Positions 55,003 to 64,000 of a DNA stretch of 64,000 bases are shown piece after piece. How positions within the stretch are numbered: the stretch's first letter is position 1; the number at the start of each line of letters is the position of its first letter. Under the pieces are notes generated by a model. The model worked only from the letters and a program-made list of their open reading frames with translations, ran no database searches and was not told the DNA's origin. Origin of the DNA: Burkholderia sp. Ac-20365 (lineage in GTDB: Bacteria > Pseudomonadota > Gammaproteobacteria > Burkholderiales > Burkholderiaceae). Made by a program: the position numbers and the translations under genes. The DNA lies in assembly GCF_017104715.1 (NCBI RefSeq), contig NZ_JAAGPI010000005.1:248001-312000 (forward strand). The letters are read 5' to 3'.

Positions 55003-55845
55003 ATGCAAGACTTCAACGGCAAGGTGGTTGTCATCACGGGAGGCGCAACGGGCATCGGCTTTGCGCTCGCGAAACAGTTTGCGCAGCAAGGCGCGCGGCT
55101 CGTTATCGCGGGCATTCAGAAGAACCGGCTGGAAGAGGCCGCAAAGGCGCTGTCTTCGATCGCTGAACAGGTCGAGATCACGGAATGCGACGTGACCGAT
55201 CGCGCGCAGGTCGAGGCGCTCGCCGGGTTCGCGTGGGAGAAATATGGGCGTGTCGACGTGATCGTGAACAATGCGGGCGTCGGACCAATTCCTTCGACGG
55301 TGATCGATTCCAGGCCGGAGGACGTGCAAAGCGTGCTTGCAGTGAACCTGTTTGGTGTGTGGAACGGCGTGTCTATTTTTGGGCGTCGCTTTATCGAACA
55401 GGGTACGCCGGCGGCGATCTACAATGTTGGTTCAGAGAACTCTTTCTTCAATGCCATTCCGGAAGGCGCGGGGTACGTTCTCAGCAAGCACGCAGTGCTC
55501 GCAATGACGGTTGCGCTTCGGGAAGAACTGCCCAAACACATCGACGTCGCGCTGATTTGCCCGGGCCTGGTGCTGTCCGAACTGGCGAAAGAAACGCAGG
55601 AAGGCATGGATACCGATACCTACGCCGCATTGGTCATGAAGCAGATCAAGGCCGGCGAGTTCTACATCGTGTCGCACGCATTCAATATGGTGCGGATCAA
55701 GGCGCGCTGGAACGAGATTGAAGCGGCCTTCAGCAAATATGCGCCGCGCTACGAGGGTGACGTCGAGTTCGATGTGCGCACGCTCGGTGCGAAAAACAAC
55801 TGGTATCCCCGTTATCCCAACGCCTCTGCGGATATCCCCGTCTGA
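55003..55845 (+). CDS. SDR family oxidoreductase
   Basis: 280 residues from the ATG with SD AAAGGACAC. NAD(P) motif VVITGGATGIGFALA and NNAGVGPIP. Catalytic Ser in NVGSENSFF and the Tyr-x-x-x-Lys pair in GYVLSKHAV are intact. Substrate unknown. Followed after 47 bp by a DJ-1/PfpI gene on the same strand. Confidence 0.87.
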   Translation: MQDFNGKVVVITGGATGIGFALAKQFAQQGARLVIAGIQKNRLEEAAKALSSIAEQVEITECDVTDRAQVEALAGFAWEKYGRVDVIVNNAGVGPIPSTVIDSRPEDVQSVLAVNLFGVWNGVSIFGRRFIEQGTPAAIYNVGSENSFFNAIPEGAGYVLSKHAVLAMTVALREELPKHIDVALICPGLVLSELAKETQEGMDTDTYAALVMKQIKAGEFYIVSHAFNMVRIKARWNEIEAAFSKYAPRYEGDVEFDVRTLGAKNNWYPRYPNASADIPV

Positions 55846-55892
55846 AGTCCGATTACCCGACTTACGATGCTCAAAGAGCAAAGGAGATAGGC

Positions 55893-56576
55893 ATGAAGAT
55901 TCTGATCGTTTTGACCTCGCACGACCAACTGGGCAACACGGGTCGCAAAACGGGTTTCTGGCTGGAAGAACTGGCCGCGCCCTACTATGTGTTCAAGGAT
56001 GCTGGCGTAGAGATGGTCCTCGTGTCGCCAAAGGGCGGCCAGCCGCCGTTGGATCCGAAAAGCAACGAGCCTTCATTCCAGACGGATCTGACGCGCCGTT
56101 TTGAAGCCGATGCTGAAGCGAATGCTGTTTTGGCAAATACGGGGAAACTCGCTGACGTCACGCAAGACGGTTTCGATTCCGTCTTCTATCCAGGCGGACA
56201 TGGTCCGATGTGGGATCTCGCTGAAGATCCTGATTCCGCGCGTTTCCTGGAGAGCATGGTTGCGGCGGGCAAGCCGGTCGCGCTCGTGTGTCATGCGCCC
56301 GGTGCGTTGCGCCATGTGAAGGGTCCCGACGGCGAGTATCTGGTCAAGGGCAAGAAGGTGACGGGGTTCTCGAATAGCGAGGAAGAAGGCGTCGGGCTCA
56401 CGAAAGTGGTGCCGTTTCTTGTCGAGGACGAACTCAAGGCGAAGGGCGGGATCTTTAGCAAAGGCCCCGACTGGCAGCCCTATGTGCTTGAAGATGGATT
56501 GCTGATTACGGGGCAGAATCCGGCGTCGTCAGGACCGGGTGCCAAAGCGCTGCTGGAGAAGTTGAACAGGAAATAA
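55893..56576 (+). CDS. DJ-1/PfpI family protein (type 1 glutamine amidotransferase fold)
   Basis: 227 residues. The nucleophile elbow is in VALVCHAPGALRHV (Cys), with YPGGHGPMWDL upstream. Size and motifs match the Hsp31/glyoxalase III-like branch, which handles methylglyoxal or protein repair. SD AAAGGAGA. Related to the partial gene at 63713. A terminator follows at 56601-56625. Confidence 0.88.
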   Translation: MKILIVLTSHDQLGNTGRKTGFWLEELAAPYYVFKDAGVEMVLVSPKGGQPPLDPKSNEPSFQTDLTRRFEADAEANAVLANTGKLADVTQDGFDSVFYPGGHGPMWDLAEDPDSARFLESMVAAGKPVALVCHAPGALRHVKGPDGEYLVKGKKVTGFSNSEEEGVGLTKVVPFLVEDELKAKGGIFSKGPDWQPYVLEDGLLITGQNPASSGPGAKALLEKLNRK

Positions 56577-56600
56577 GACTGTTCAACCATCGCGTCTGAT

Positions 56601-56625
56601 ACAGCCCGCCAACGAGGCGGGCTGT
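56601..56625. terminator. bidirectional terminator
   Basis: A perfect 10-bp stem ACAGCCCGCC / GGCGGGCTGT with a 5-nt loop, between the convergent DJ-1 and maleate isomerase genes. Confidence 0.8.
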
Positions 56626-56647
56626 CCACGGCGATTCGAAGTGCTGC

Positions 56648-57400
56648 TCAGTACTTGCCCGACAACAGCGCGCCTGCGTTAGGCACGCGCGCTTCGAGAC
56701 CCAGCGTCTTGAGGATGCGATACACGGTCGACGTTGCGGCCGACAGCACGGGCTTGCCAAGACGGTCTTCGACGGCCTGGATCGCCGGCAGCGACGGCAT
56801 CTGCACGCAGGCCGACAGGACGACGGCATCTGCCTTGCTGATGTCGAGGCGGTCTGCGTGACCGAGCAGATTCATCGGGTCGAGGCGGCCAACAGCGAGG
56901 TTGTCCGACACTTCCAGGCTCATCGAATCCGTGACTTCAATGTCTTCGCTCTGGATGTAGTCGACCACCTGCTGCGTCAGCGGCTTCATATACGGTGTGA
57001 TGATCGCGACGCGCTTGAAGCCCATCGTCTTCACGCCTTCCACCAGCGCGCCAGCGGAACTGATGATGGGTGTGGGTGCGTTATTGGATTCGACCGTCTG
57101 CTTCAGGCGCGATTCCGACACGCGGTGGTAGCCCGCGCCCTGGCACATGATCGCGACGAGGCATGCGTAAGCGAGCACATCACAACGCGCGTCGCTGAGT
57201 TCGAGCGCGCAGCGGTCGCTGTCGACGTCCATCTTCTTCAGTTCTTCCGGCGTCACGTGCATCATGCGCATCCGTGCCGAGTGGAAGGTAAAGCGCTCGT
57301 CAGGGAACAGTTCATAACGCGAGGTCAACATGGCCGGAATTTCCGTTTCCATCGTCGTATTCGAGCTTGGAACGATCTGGCCGATTCGATAGGTCTTCAT
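56648..57400 (-). CDS. maleate isomerase-like protein (Asp/Glu racemase superfamily)
   Basis: 250 residues. The first Cys site is in VLAYACLVAIMCQG and the second in VVLSACVQMPSLPA, with the N-terminal IGQIVPSSNTTMETEIP. These match maleate cis-trans isomerase (MaiA/NicE), which converts maleate to fumarate using two Cys; arylmalonate decarboxylase is the main alternative. It directly follows an MFS gene (25-bp gap), probably an operon importing and isomerising a diacid. Confidence 0.82.
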   Translation of the reverse strand: MKTYRIGQIVPSSNTTMETEIPAMLTSRYELFPDERFTFHSARMRMMHVTPEELKKMDVDSDRCALELSDARCDVLAYACLVAIMCQGAGYHRVSESRLKQTVESNNAPTPIISSAGALVEGVKTMGFKRVAIITPYMKPLTQQVVDYIQSEDIEVTDSMSLEVSDNLAVGRLDPMNLLGHADRLDISKADAVVLSACVQMPSLPAIQAVEDRLGKPVLSAATSTVYRILKTLGLEARVPNAGALLSGKY

Positions 57401-57425
57401 GATCTGTCAGGTAAGAGTGGATAAA

Positions 57426-58745
57426 TCAGTTTCCGCTTGTGAGTTGGACGCCTTGCGTTTCCCGCAGCGTAAAGACGAGAATCGCGGCTGCGATATAGGC
57501 AATGGAAGCGATGCAATAGGTCATGGTGAAGCCGATCAGCGGAATCAGCGCGGGCACGAGCTTGATTCCTGCAATTGCACCGACACGCCCGAAGTTGAAA
57601 CAGAAGCCAGCGGCTGTCGAACGGATACTGGTCGGGAAGAGTTCCGCGTACCATGCGCCGAAACCGCTGAAGTAGCCGGTGAAAAAGCCGAGCACGGCCG
57701 AAAGCACGCCAATCAGCACGACGTTCTGAAAGTTGAATTCGAACTTGCCATTGGTCAACGGGATCATCGTTGCGCCATAGGCGAAAGCGGGTACAGCAAT
57801 CGCGATGCCGATGAAAAAGCCTGCAAATGCCGCTCGCCGTCCGAACCGTTCAGCCAGCCAGCCGTAGGCGAGATAACCCAGCGTCGCGCCGATCCCCGTC
57901 CATACGAGAAAAACAGGCGCCTGGTCGATGCGCACATGCAGGATGCTCTGCAGATACGTAGGCGAAAACGTCGTGATGATCCAGTACCCGTACATGCCGA
58001 GGATCGAAATGGTCAGCGCGAGCAGCGTCGTGCGCCGATACTCTGGCCTGAAAATCTGCAACAGGTTGCCCTTGCTGGCATTGCGCTTCAGGAACTCACG
58101 ATTCGCGAGCCAGACGGGTGATTCCTTGACGAACAGCAGGATAAAGACCGCGATGCAGTACGCCGGCACGCTCGACAGGATGAACAGGCGCCGCCATGAA
58201 TCCGGGTTCGACGCATCGAGCAGCACCCACGCGAAGATCGCAGCCAGCAGGCTGCCGCCGGACCAGCCCGTTTGCAGGACGGCAATGGCCTTCGCGCGGC
58301 CGGACGGTTCCCAGATTTCACCGATCAGCGCGACAGCGGCGGACCAGAGTCCACCTACGCCGATTCCCACGGCAAAGCGGTACAGATTGAGTTCGGCGAT
58401 GCCATGAGCGAATCCGCACAACAGGGTGCCCGTTGCGTAGATCAGCACGGAGATCAACAGCGTGCGTTTGCGCCCGATCTTGTCCGAAATATTTCCGAGG
58501 AAGAATCCGCCGATGCCTGTTGCGAGCAGGAACCACGCAACAGTGGACACGACGTCGGAGAGCGTCGCCGAGAACGTGTGCGAAACGGCGAGAATGACAA
58601 AGCCGAATATGGTTGCATCGAGTGCATCGAACAACCACGCTCCCCAGGAACCGCCAAGGGTAGCGTAGCGTTGTGCGCGCGACATCTGGTTTGAGGCAGC
58701 GCTGTGCGCCGTCCGTGTTGTCTCCACTGCTCCAGTGCTATTCAT
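57426..58745 (-). CDS. MFS transporter (aromatic/organic acid:H+ symporter-like)
   Basis: 439 residues, twelve predicted helices. The motif GNISDKIGRKRTLLISVLIY and the second half (YLAYGWLAERFGRRAAFAG) are typical of the metabolite:H+ and sugar-porter-like carriers. Upstream of and probably co-transcribed with the maleate isomerase-like gene, so a dicarboxylate such as maleate is a plausible substrate. Confidence 0.88.
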   Translation of the reverse strand: MNSTGAVETTRTAHSAASNQMSRAQRYATLGGSWGAWLFDALDATIFGFVILAVSHTFSATLSDVVSTVAWFLLATGIGGFFLGNISDKIGRKRTLLISVLIYATGTLLCGFAHGIAELNLYRFAVGIGVGGLWSAAVALIGEIWEPSGRAKAIAVLQTGWSGGSLLAAIFAWVLLDASNPDSWRRLFILSSVPAYCIAVFILLFVKESPVWLANREFLKRNASKGNLLQIFRPEYRRTTLLALTISILGMYGYWIITTFSPTYLQSILHVRIDQAPVFLVWTGIGATLGYLAYGWLAERFGRRAAFAGFFIGIAIAVPAFAYGATMIPLTNGKFEFNFQNVVLIGVLSAVLGFFTGYFSGFGAWYAELFPTSIRSTAAGFCFNFGRVGAIAGIKLVPALIPLIGFTMTYCIASIAYIAAAILVFTLRETQGVQLTSGN

Positions 58746-58892
58746 TTTTAATCCATTGACGACCGTGCTGGCCGTGTTGATTCAGAATCGCGAAGGCGCG
58801 GCCGCCGTGTGCGGGCGCTTCGATAACTTGCATGCTATGGAGCACGCCAGGCGCTGTATACAAGCGATTGACGAGCCTGCCATCGCGGATCG

Positions 58893-59804
58893 TTATGGCA
58901 GCGCGATTGGCTCCGAAGCTTCGTCGCGTGCGAGGAGGTAGTCGAAGAACAGGCGTGCGACGGGAGAAAGCGCGTCGCGGCGACGCACGCCGACCACCAG
59001 TTCGCGGGTCGCCCACGGCTCGTCCAGCTTCAATGTTCGCGTACCCGGCAGCCGGTACAGTTCGGCGTTGCCAGCAGGCAGAATGCCGATGCCCAGTCCC
59101 ACCTGGACCATGCGGCACAAGGCGTCGTACGACGACACTTCAACCTTTGCGCGCAGCGGTCTGCCCGCCGCGCTTGCCGCCGTCAGCATCTGGAAATGCA
59201 GGTGCGTGCCGGGCCGCAGAACGACATATTCGTACGCGAGCGTTTCCGCGTATCCGACCCGGCGGCGATTGGCCAGCGGGTGGTGCGCGGGAACCAGAAC
59301 CTTGAGTTCGTCGGTGCGGAACGGATGGACTTCGATCGCCGCGCTATGCGGCAGGCGAGTGAATACACCGATCTCCGCGATGTTTTCGGCGACGCTCTCG
59401 GTAATCGCGAGACTGTCGCGCTCAATCAGGGAAATGTTGATGTCGGGATAGCGTTCGCTGAACGATCTGACGATCGGCGGCATAAAGGTGGAAATTGCCG
59501 AGATATTCACGAGCACGCGCACCGACCCGCGCAGGCCGTCCGAATAAGCCTTCATTTGCAGGACGATATTGCGCATATCGTCGAGTACGTCGCGCGCGAG
59601 CACTGACAGTCTGGCGCCCGCCGCCGTCGGGCTGATGCCTTTGTTCGTGCGTGTGATCAGCGGCGTGCCGAACAGCTCTTCGAGCTCTCTAAGCCGCTTG
59701 CTGACTGCGGGTGCAGCAATGTGTTCCAGTTCCGCCGCGCTCGCGATCGTGCCTTCTTCAACCACGCGTACAAAGAGTTTGAGCGACAGGGGATCGAGCT
59801 TCAC
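58893..59804 (-). CDS. LysR family regulator
   Basis: About 303 residues from the GTG at 59804 (GGAG 8 nt upstream), which gives the typical start (V)KLDPLSLKLFVRVVEEG. The ATG at 59849 is an alternative. The helix-turn-helix includes ASAAELEHIAAPAVSKRLRE. The effector domain covers about 90-300. On the same strand as, and just upstream of, the MFS/maleate isomerase genes, its likely targets. Confidence 0.86.
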   Translation of the reverse strand: MKLDPLSLKLFVRVVEEGTIASAAELEHIAAPAVSKRLRELEELFGTPLITRTNKGISPTAAGARLSVLARDVLDDMRNIVLQMKAYSDGLRGSVRVLVNISAISTFMPPIVRSFSERYPDINISLIERDSLAITESVAENIAEIGVFTRLPHSAAIEVHPFRTDELKVLVPAHHPLANRRRVGYAETLAYEYVVLRPGTHLHFQMLTAASAAGRPLRAKVEVSSYDALCRMVQVGLGIGILPAGNAELYRLPGTRTLKLDEPWATRELVVGVRRRDALSPVARLFFDYLLARDEASEPIALP

Positions 59805-60164
59805 GCGTTTATCTCCGTCCCCGCCGGACTGGGTAATGACTGGCGTCATGTATGAGCAGTGCTTGCATGGCTTCCGGTTGCCGCGCTTGTCCACGAATGG
59901 AAAACGGTAGTGTGCCGCAAGGTGTCGATTTTTGCTGGAAGCCTGCCAGTCGGTGCAGAGCGGGGGGATTACCCTGGCTCCGGCCGTAAAAAGGGGCGCG
60001 TGTGCCATCGCGTTTGGTGATGGCGGGTTAATCGATTGTTAATGTACAGACCCTTTCGGCTTTCCTAGCATACCGTCCGCGTTTCTCCGTCTGCGGACAT
60101 GCCGGTGCGGTGTTTCACCGTTGCATGGTCGCGCCATACCTCTTGTCCTTGGGTTCAAGCGTTC
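59805..60164. other. divergent intergenic region (LysR / chemoreceptor)
   Basis: About 360 bp. It is probably the promoter region for both genes. No clear sigma-28 promoter or palindromic operator was found. Confidence 0.4.
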
Positions 60165-61706
60165 GTGATTGCAAGTTTTTCGATCAAAACCCGCATTGCC
60201 ATTGCAATGACTGTGCTGTCTTTTCTTCTTCTGGTTGTCGGCGTGCTTGGTCTCGTCGGCATGACGTCGAGCAATGAAGTCGGGCGTGTCAGCTATGGCG
60301 AGCGCTTGCCCGGCGCCATCGCGATTGGTGACACGATGACGTATGTGTTGCGGCAACGCGTGACGCTGGATCGCGCGATGCTGCTCGACGATGAACAGAA
60401 GGTGACAAGTCTGCTGGGCCTGGCTGGGCAGATGAAGACGCACGCGCATGATTCGTGGGGACGCTATGCGTCACTGCCGAAATCATCAGAAGAGAGTCAG
60501 CTTGCTGATGCGGTTGCGTCGAAGATGACAGCTGTGGAAGAGATCTACGATAAGCTCGCGGCGGCTATTGCAGCCAAAGATAAACAACAAACCATCGACA
60601 TATCGGACGCCGGCTTTCGGATGTTCGTGGAGTTTCAGAAGAGTTGCGATCAACTCAACGACTACCGCACGCAATCGACGTCGAATGAATATCAGCATTC
60701 GGAGAGTGTATTTTCGACATTTCGGGTCGTGACCGTTCTCGCGTTGGTTGCCGGCCTTGGCTCGGCGTTGCTGGCATACGTCAACATCAGGCGCGCAATC
60801 GGTGCGCCGTTGAATGCGGCACTCGAGCAGATCGGTAAGGTGGCGCGCGGCGATCTGTCGCAACGGATTGAAATGAAATCGCGCGACGAGATGGGGCTCT
60901 TGCTGCAAGGTCTGGAAGACATGCGTCAGGGTCTGGTCGAGACCGTCAAGGCGGTACGTAGCGGCAGCGAGGCCATTGAGGTCGCAGCACGTGAGATCTC
61001 GGCCGGGAACACCAATCTCTCCGCGCGCACGGAAGAGCAGGCCGCCTCCCTGCAGGAGACGGCCGCGGGCATGGGCGAGATATCGGGTGGCGTGAAGCTC
61101 AATGCCGACAGCGCGCACGAGGCAAGCCAGGTGGCGAATATCGCCATGACGTCCGCTGAGAATGGTCAGCAGACGATGCGCGGCGTAACGACCATCATGG
61201 CGGATATACGCGTGCGCTCCGAGAGCATGGCAGACATCATCGCCATCATAGAAGGCATCGCATTCCAGACGAACATTCTCGCGCTCAACGCGGCGGTCGA
61301 AGCCGCGCGGGCGGGCGAGCAGGGCAAGGGGTTCGCGGTGGTTGCGGGGGAAGTGCGCACCCTGGCGCAACGTTCATCGAGTGCGGCCAAAGAAATCAAG
61401 GACTTGATCGAATCCTCGGGCCAACTGGTTCGCGAAGGCTCCGAACTGGTGTCGAAGGCAGGCGGCAGCATGTCCAATATGTTCTCCGATGTGCGCCGCG
61501 TGACGGAGTTTGTCGGAGAGATAGCGAAGGCATCGCGGGAGCAATCGTCGAACATTGGTGAGATTACACAGGCCGTCTCGCAGATCGACGAGGTTACCCA
61601 GCAAAATGCGGCCCTTGTCGAGCAGGTTGCGGCAGCCGCGCAAGCCCTCGAAGATCAGACGCGGCAGTTGCAGTACTCCGTGTCGGCATTCCGTCTGCCA
61701 GCGTAA
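60165..61706 (+). CDS. methyl-accepting chemotaxis protein
   Basis: About 513 residues from the GTG at 60165, whose product begins [14 protein letters not shown]; the frame opens earlier at 60099. TM1 at about 10-33, a periplasmic four-helix-bundle sensor (about 34-184), TM2 about 185-207, HAMP about 208-265, and a signalling domain with the hairpin tip [20 protein letters not shown] (about 362-382). It couples an extracytoplasmic signal to CheA/CheW. No pentapeptide for CheR docking is evident at the C-terminus (ends SAFRLPA). Orphan receptor; ligand unknown. Confidence 0.9.
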   Translation: MIASFSIKTRIAIAMTVLSFLLLVVGVLGLVGMTSSNEVGRVSYGERLPGAIAIGDTMTYVLRQRVTLDRAMLLDDEQKVTSLLGLAGQMKTHAHDSWGRYASLPKSSEESQLADAVASKMTAVEEIYDKLAAAIAAKDKQQTIDISDAGFRMFVEFQKSCDQLNDYRTQSTSNEYQHSESVFSTFRVVTVLALVAGLGSALLAYVNIRRAIGAPLNAALEQIGKVARGDLSQRIEMKSRDEMGLLLQGLEDMRQGLVETVKAVRSGSEAIEVAAREISAGNTNLSARTEEQAASLQETAAGMGEISGGVKLNADSAHEASQVANIAMTSAENGQQTMRGVTTIMADIRVRSESMADIIAIIEGIAFQTNILALNAAVEAARAGEQGKGFAVVAGEVRTLAQRSSSAAKEIKDLIESSGQLVREGSELVSKAGGSMSNMFSDVRRVTEFVGEIAKASREQSSNIGEITQAVSQIDEVTQQNAALVEQVAAAAQALEDQTRQLQYSVSAFRLPA

Positions 61707-61906
61707 CGGACTTGAGGGACGGCCAGATCGTGGGCTTCGACAAAACGCCGGTATTTTTCGCGATCCCCGCTTTGTCGATGAGCATAAGATGACAAGTCCC
61801 TGATCCGGGCGGAAGACACCGTGTCGGCGTGAAATGCAATGTCCCTTTGCTTATCAGGTCGCGCTACGTGTCGGTCTTATGTCCTCATGTCGAGAAGGCG
61901 GTACTC

Positions 61907-62659
61907 ATGGAAAATCAGAATCTGACATTTCTTCTGAATAAGAATCTGGATTTCCCCGTCACCGATGAACCTTGGACAAGCCTCCTCTCCGAGGCAGGCA
62001 TGAACGCCGAGGCGACGACGGACATTCCAAAGATGAACCAGCTGCTCGCGGAGGGCGTCCCGGATATGGCGTATGTTCCGGGCGCGGGTTTCTGCGTGAT
62101 GATGAGAAAAGGTAATCCGCACTATCGCGGCCTTGTTATCGCAACGTCGAAATTCTCTGGTCAGCCCGCGCAACGAACGCTTCTCGTGGTTCGTCACGAT
62201 GATCCGGCAAATAGCCTGGACGATCTGGAAGGGTCGACGTATGGATACCTGAACCGGTCCTGTTCTTCCAGCTTTTTCCCGCCCGCGATCATACTGAATG
62301 AGAGAGGAAAGAAGCTTGAAACCTTCTTTGAACTCATGCAGGTTGCTGGATGGCAGGACCGGGTGGATGCTGTTGTCGCGAGGACCATTCGCGCAACAAT
62401 GATTCTGGAAGACGTATGGAAGATGACACCCGGGAATGCACAGGTGACAAAAGTTGTCGGCGAATATGACACGTGCGTGCCTGCCGTGCTGATCGTGCGC
62501 AAGGATCTAAGCCCTGACGTCGTCACAACATTTCGGGAACATCTCTTGAGCTATATGCCGGACTGGAAAAATGTCTACGGAGCGTTTCGCCCATTTTATT
62601 TTGCCGATATCCAGACCTTTTATCATCAGCTTTGCCAACTGCCGGACGATGAAGTATGA
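61907..62659 (+). CDS. periplasmic-binding-fold protein without export signal (PhnD/TAXI-like)
   Basis: 250 residues from the ATG with SD GAGAAGGCGG. It resembles type 2 solute-binding proteins of the phosphonate/ABC or TAXI kind (MNQLLAEGVPDMAYVPGAGF, DLEGSTYGYLNRSCSSSFFP). It has no signal peptide from either possible start (61829 or 61907). No transporter genes lie beside it. It could be a cytoplasmic ligand binder or an enzyme with this fold. Family placement is tentative. Confidence 0.6.
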   Translation: MENQNLTFLLNKNLDFPVTDEPWTSLLSEAGMNAEATTDIPKMNQLLAEGVPDMAYVPGAGFCVMMRKGNPHYRGLVIATSKFSGQPAQRTLLVVRHDDPANSLDDLEGSTYGYLNRSCSSSFFPPAIILNERGKKLETFFELMQVAGWQDRVDAVVARTIRATMILEDVWKMTPGNAQVTKVVGEYDTCVPAVLIVRKDLSPDVVTTFREHLLSYMPDWKNVYGAFRPFYFADIQTFYHQLCQLPDDEV

Positions 62660-62685
62660 ATAGCGTCAGCAAGTCGAAGCACAAC

Positions 62686-63588
62686 TCACGCGCTACTACC
62701 GTGCGCATGTTCGAGCAGAAAATCTCGCAATAGCTTCGCGCTCGGCCCGATTCGCTTCGAATGGACCAGAAAGATATCTAGCGGCGCCGTCTCGACTTCC
62801 GGCAAGACACGCACGAGCTCGCCGGATGCGATCAGCGACGCAGCGTCATACGCCGGCAACCTGGCCATACCGTCGCCCGCGAGCACGAAAGCGAGTCTCG
62901 ATGTGGCGCTGTCCGTGACGACGTCTCCCTGCACGGGAATCTCGATGTTCTTGCCGTCCGAACGCACGACGGTAGTCTGCTGGTTGGGCGGATAGATCAC
63001 CCAGCGGTGCTGGGCAAGTTCGTCGATCGAAGCGGGCGCCCGATGCGTGCGCAGATACGCGGGCGACGCGCACAGCATGGTGGCTTCGCGCAACAGGGGA
63101 CGCGCAAGCAGCGACGAATCGGCAAGCGGGCCGGCGCGCACGGCCAGTTCAACGCCGTGCTGCACGATATCCACGTTGGTATCGGACATCGCGACGTGGA
63201 GACGCACGGCCGGATAGCGCCGCCGGAATTCAACCAGCGCGGGCAGAATCCACCTGGTGCCGAAATGATGCGAGCAGGTCAGCCGCACTTCGCCACGCGG
63301 TTCGTCGCGCAGCAACGCCATGCTGCGAAGACCGTCGACAGCCTCGTCGACCATCCGTTCGCAATGCACGCGGAACGCCTGCCCCGCCGGCGTGAGGCTG
63401 AAGCTGCGCGTGCTGCGCTGCGCGAGCGGCACGCCCACGCTGGCTTCGAGCAGGCGAATGTGGTGGCTAACCACGGCGCGCGTGAGCCCCAGCGAGCGGG
63501 CCGCCGCCGCGAAGCTGCCGCAGCGCACGACGGCGGCGAAAATCGCCATTCCGCGCAGTTCATCGAGAATCGAGCTTGTCGTATCCAT
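62686..63588 (-). CDS. LysR family regulator
   Basis: About 300 residues from the ATG at 63588 (63627 and 63669 are alternatives). The N-terminal helix-turn-helix region is MAIFAAVVRCGSFAAAARSL, then RAVVSHHIRLLEAS. It is of the CrgA/DmlR-like subgroup, with PALVEFRRRYPAVRLHVAM in the effector domain. Divergent from the DJ-1 gene at 63713 (124 bp between starts), its likely target. Confidence 0.86.
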   Translation of the reverse strand: MDTTSSILDELRGMAIFAAVVRCGSFAAAARSLGLTRAVVSHHIRLLEASVGVPLAQRSTRSFSLTPAGQAFRVHCERMVDEAVDGLRSMALLRDEPRGEVRLTCSHHFGTRWILPALVEFRRRYPAVRLHVAMSDTNVDIVQHGVELAVRAGPLADSSLLARPLLREATMLCASPAYLRTHRAPASIDELAQHRWVIYPPNQQTTVVRSDGKNIEIPVQGDVVTDSATSRLAFVLAGDGMARLPAYDAASLIASGELVRVLPEVETAPLDIFLVHSKRIGPSAKLLRDFLLEHAHGSSA

Positions 63589-63712
63589 CCGTGGATTGTC
63601 TAATTTTTTGAGCCAATGCGTCAACATGACGATGGCTACTCGTGCCTGATGAGAAGTCTTAAAGTTCATTCAACCGCAACACACGCGGAACTGGAAACGA
63701 AAGGAGCTCATC

Positions 63713-64000
63713 ATGACTGTCAAGCACGTACTGTTTATTTTGACAAACGCCGCCGAGATTGGTCCGAACAAGCGCGCCACGGGCTATTACTACCCTGAAG
63801 TGGCGCACCCCTTCGAGGTGCTCGACGCAGCGGGTATCGCGGTGGAATACGCATCGCCGCAGGGCGGCAACCCGCCGTTCGACGGTTACGACGCAGAGGA
63901 TGACGTACAGCGCACGTTCAGCGAAAGCGCCGCCGTCCGTCGTATGGCGCGCAGCCGGAAGCTGTCGGAAGTCGATGTGCTCGACTACGATGCGATCTTC
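63713..64000 (+). CDS. DJ-1/PfpI family protein, partial (runs off the right edge)
   Basis: 96 codons are present, starting TVKHVLFILTNAAEIGPNKR after a strong SD AAAGGAGCTC. The segment GIAVEYASPQGGNPPFDGYD is typical of the Hsp31-like DJ-1 branch and related to the protein at 55893. The catalytic Cys region lies outside the window. Confidence 0.8.
   Translation, partial: MTVKHVLFILTNAAEIGPNKRATGYYYPEVAHPFEVLDAAGIAVEYASPQGGNPPFDGYDAEDDVQRTFSESAAVRRMARSRKLSEVDVLDYDAIF

Overview
The window looks like part of a secondary replicon (chromid or megaplasmid) of a high-GC betaproteobacterium of the Burkholderiaceae, most likely Paraburkholderia or Caballeronia. The reasons are a plasmid-type origin with its own partition genes beside an accessory catabolic gene load, a Burkholderia-type KatG, DUF4148 and BON-domain exported proteins, and many LysR regulators paired with MFS carriers. 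The genus is an inference. No rRNA, tRNA, CRISPR array or intact insertion sequence was seen.

1-6.1 kb is the replication and partition module. It holds three palindromic parS-like sites (1077-1371), parB and parA (overlapping, minus strand, shared terminator), an origin of about 0.9 kb with at least 12 iterons, an AT-rich tract and a perfect DnaA box, and an iteron-binding Rep protein on the plus strand. The first 1.1 kb has no convincing gene.

6.1-17 kb: a STAND-type regulator (winged helix, ATPase, helical repeats), then a minus-strand carbohydrate operon: periplasmic binding protein, two ABC permeases, a glycoside hydrolase with a beta-galactosidase trimerisation domain and a LacI regulator. 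No ABC ATPase is present. An MFS carrier lies upstream.

17-31 kb: a GcvA-type LysR gene, katG, a small exported protein, a zinc alcohol dehydrogenase, two convergent BON-domain genes, and a LysR gene divergent from a plus-strand catabolic cluster (iron alcohol dehydrogenase, MFS carrier, FMN 2-hydroxyacid dehydrogenase, SDR, ketoglutarate-semialdehyde-type dehydrogenase).

31-46 kb: an 1862-residue kinase-like/ATPase/histidine kinase hybrid, then scattered metabolic genes (RibD-like reductase, zinc alcohol dehydrogenase, cyclase-family hydrolase, two aldo/keto reductases, enoyl-CoA hydratase, SRPBCC and MoaF-like proteins) and a Phd/ParE toxin-antitoxin pair.

46-64 kb: a close paralogue of the first STAND regulator, an ene-reductase/aldehyde dehydrogenase/XRE group, an MFS carrier, a GFA protein, an SDR, two DJ-1/PfpI proteins, a maleate isomerase-MFS-LysR group, a chemoreceptor, an unexported binding-protein homologue and a LysR gene. 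The last gene runs off the right edge.

Two regulatory links join distant loci. One 63-bp promoter segment recurs without gaps at 24.03 and 38.80 kb, upstream of the catabolic cluster and of the cyclase-family hydrolase. A second module (a 17-nt sequence plus a TTTCA...TGAAA palindrome) recurs at 15.60 and 41.61 kb, upstream of the ABC operon and of the enoyl-CoA hydratase. Both suggest regulons spread over this replicon.
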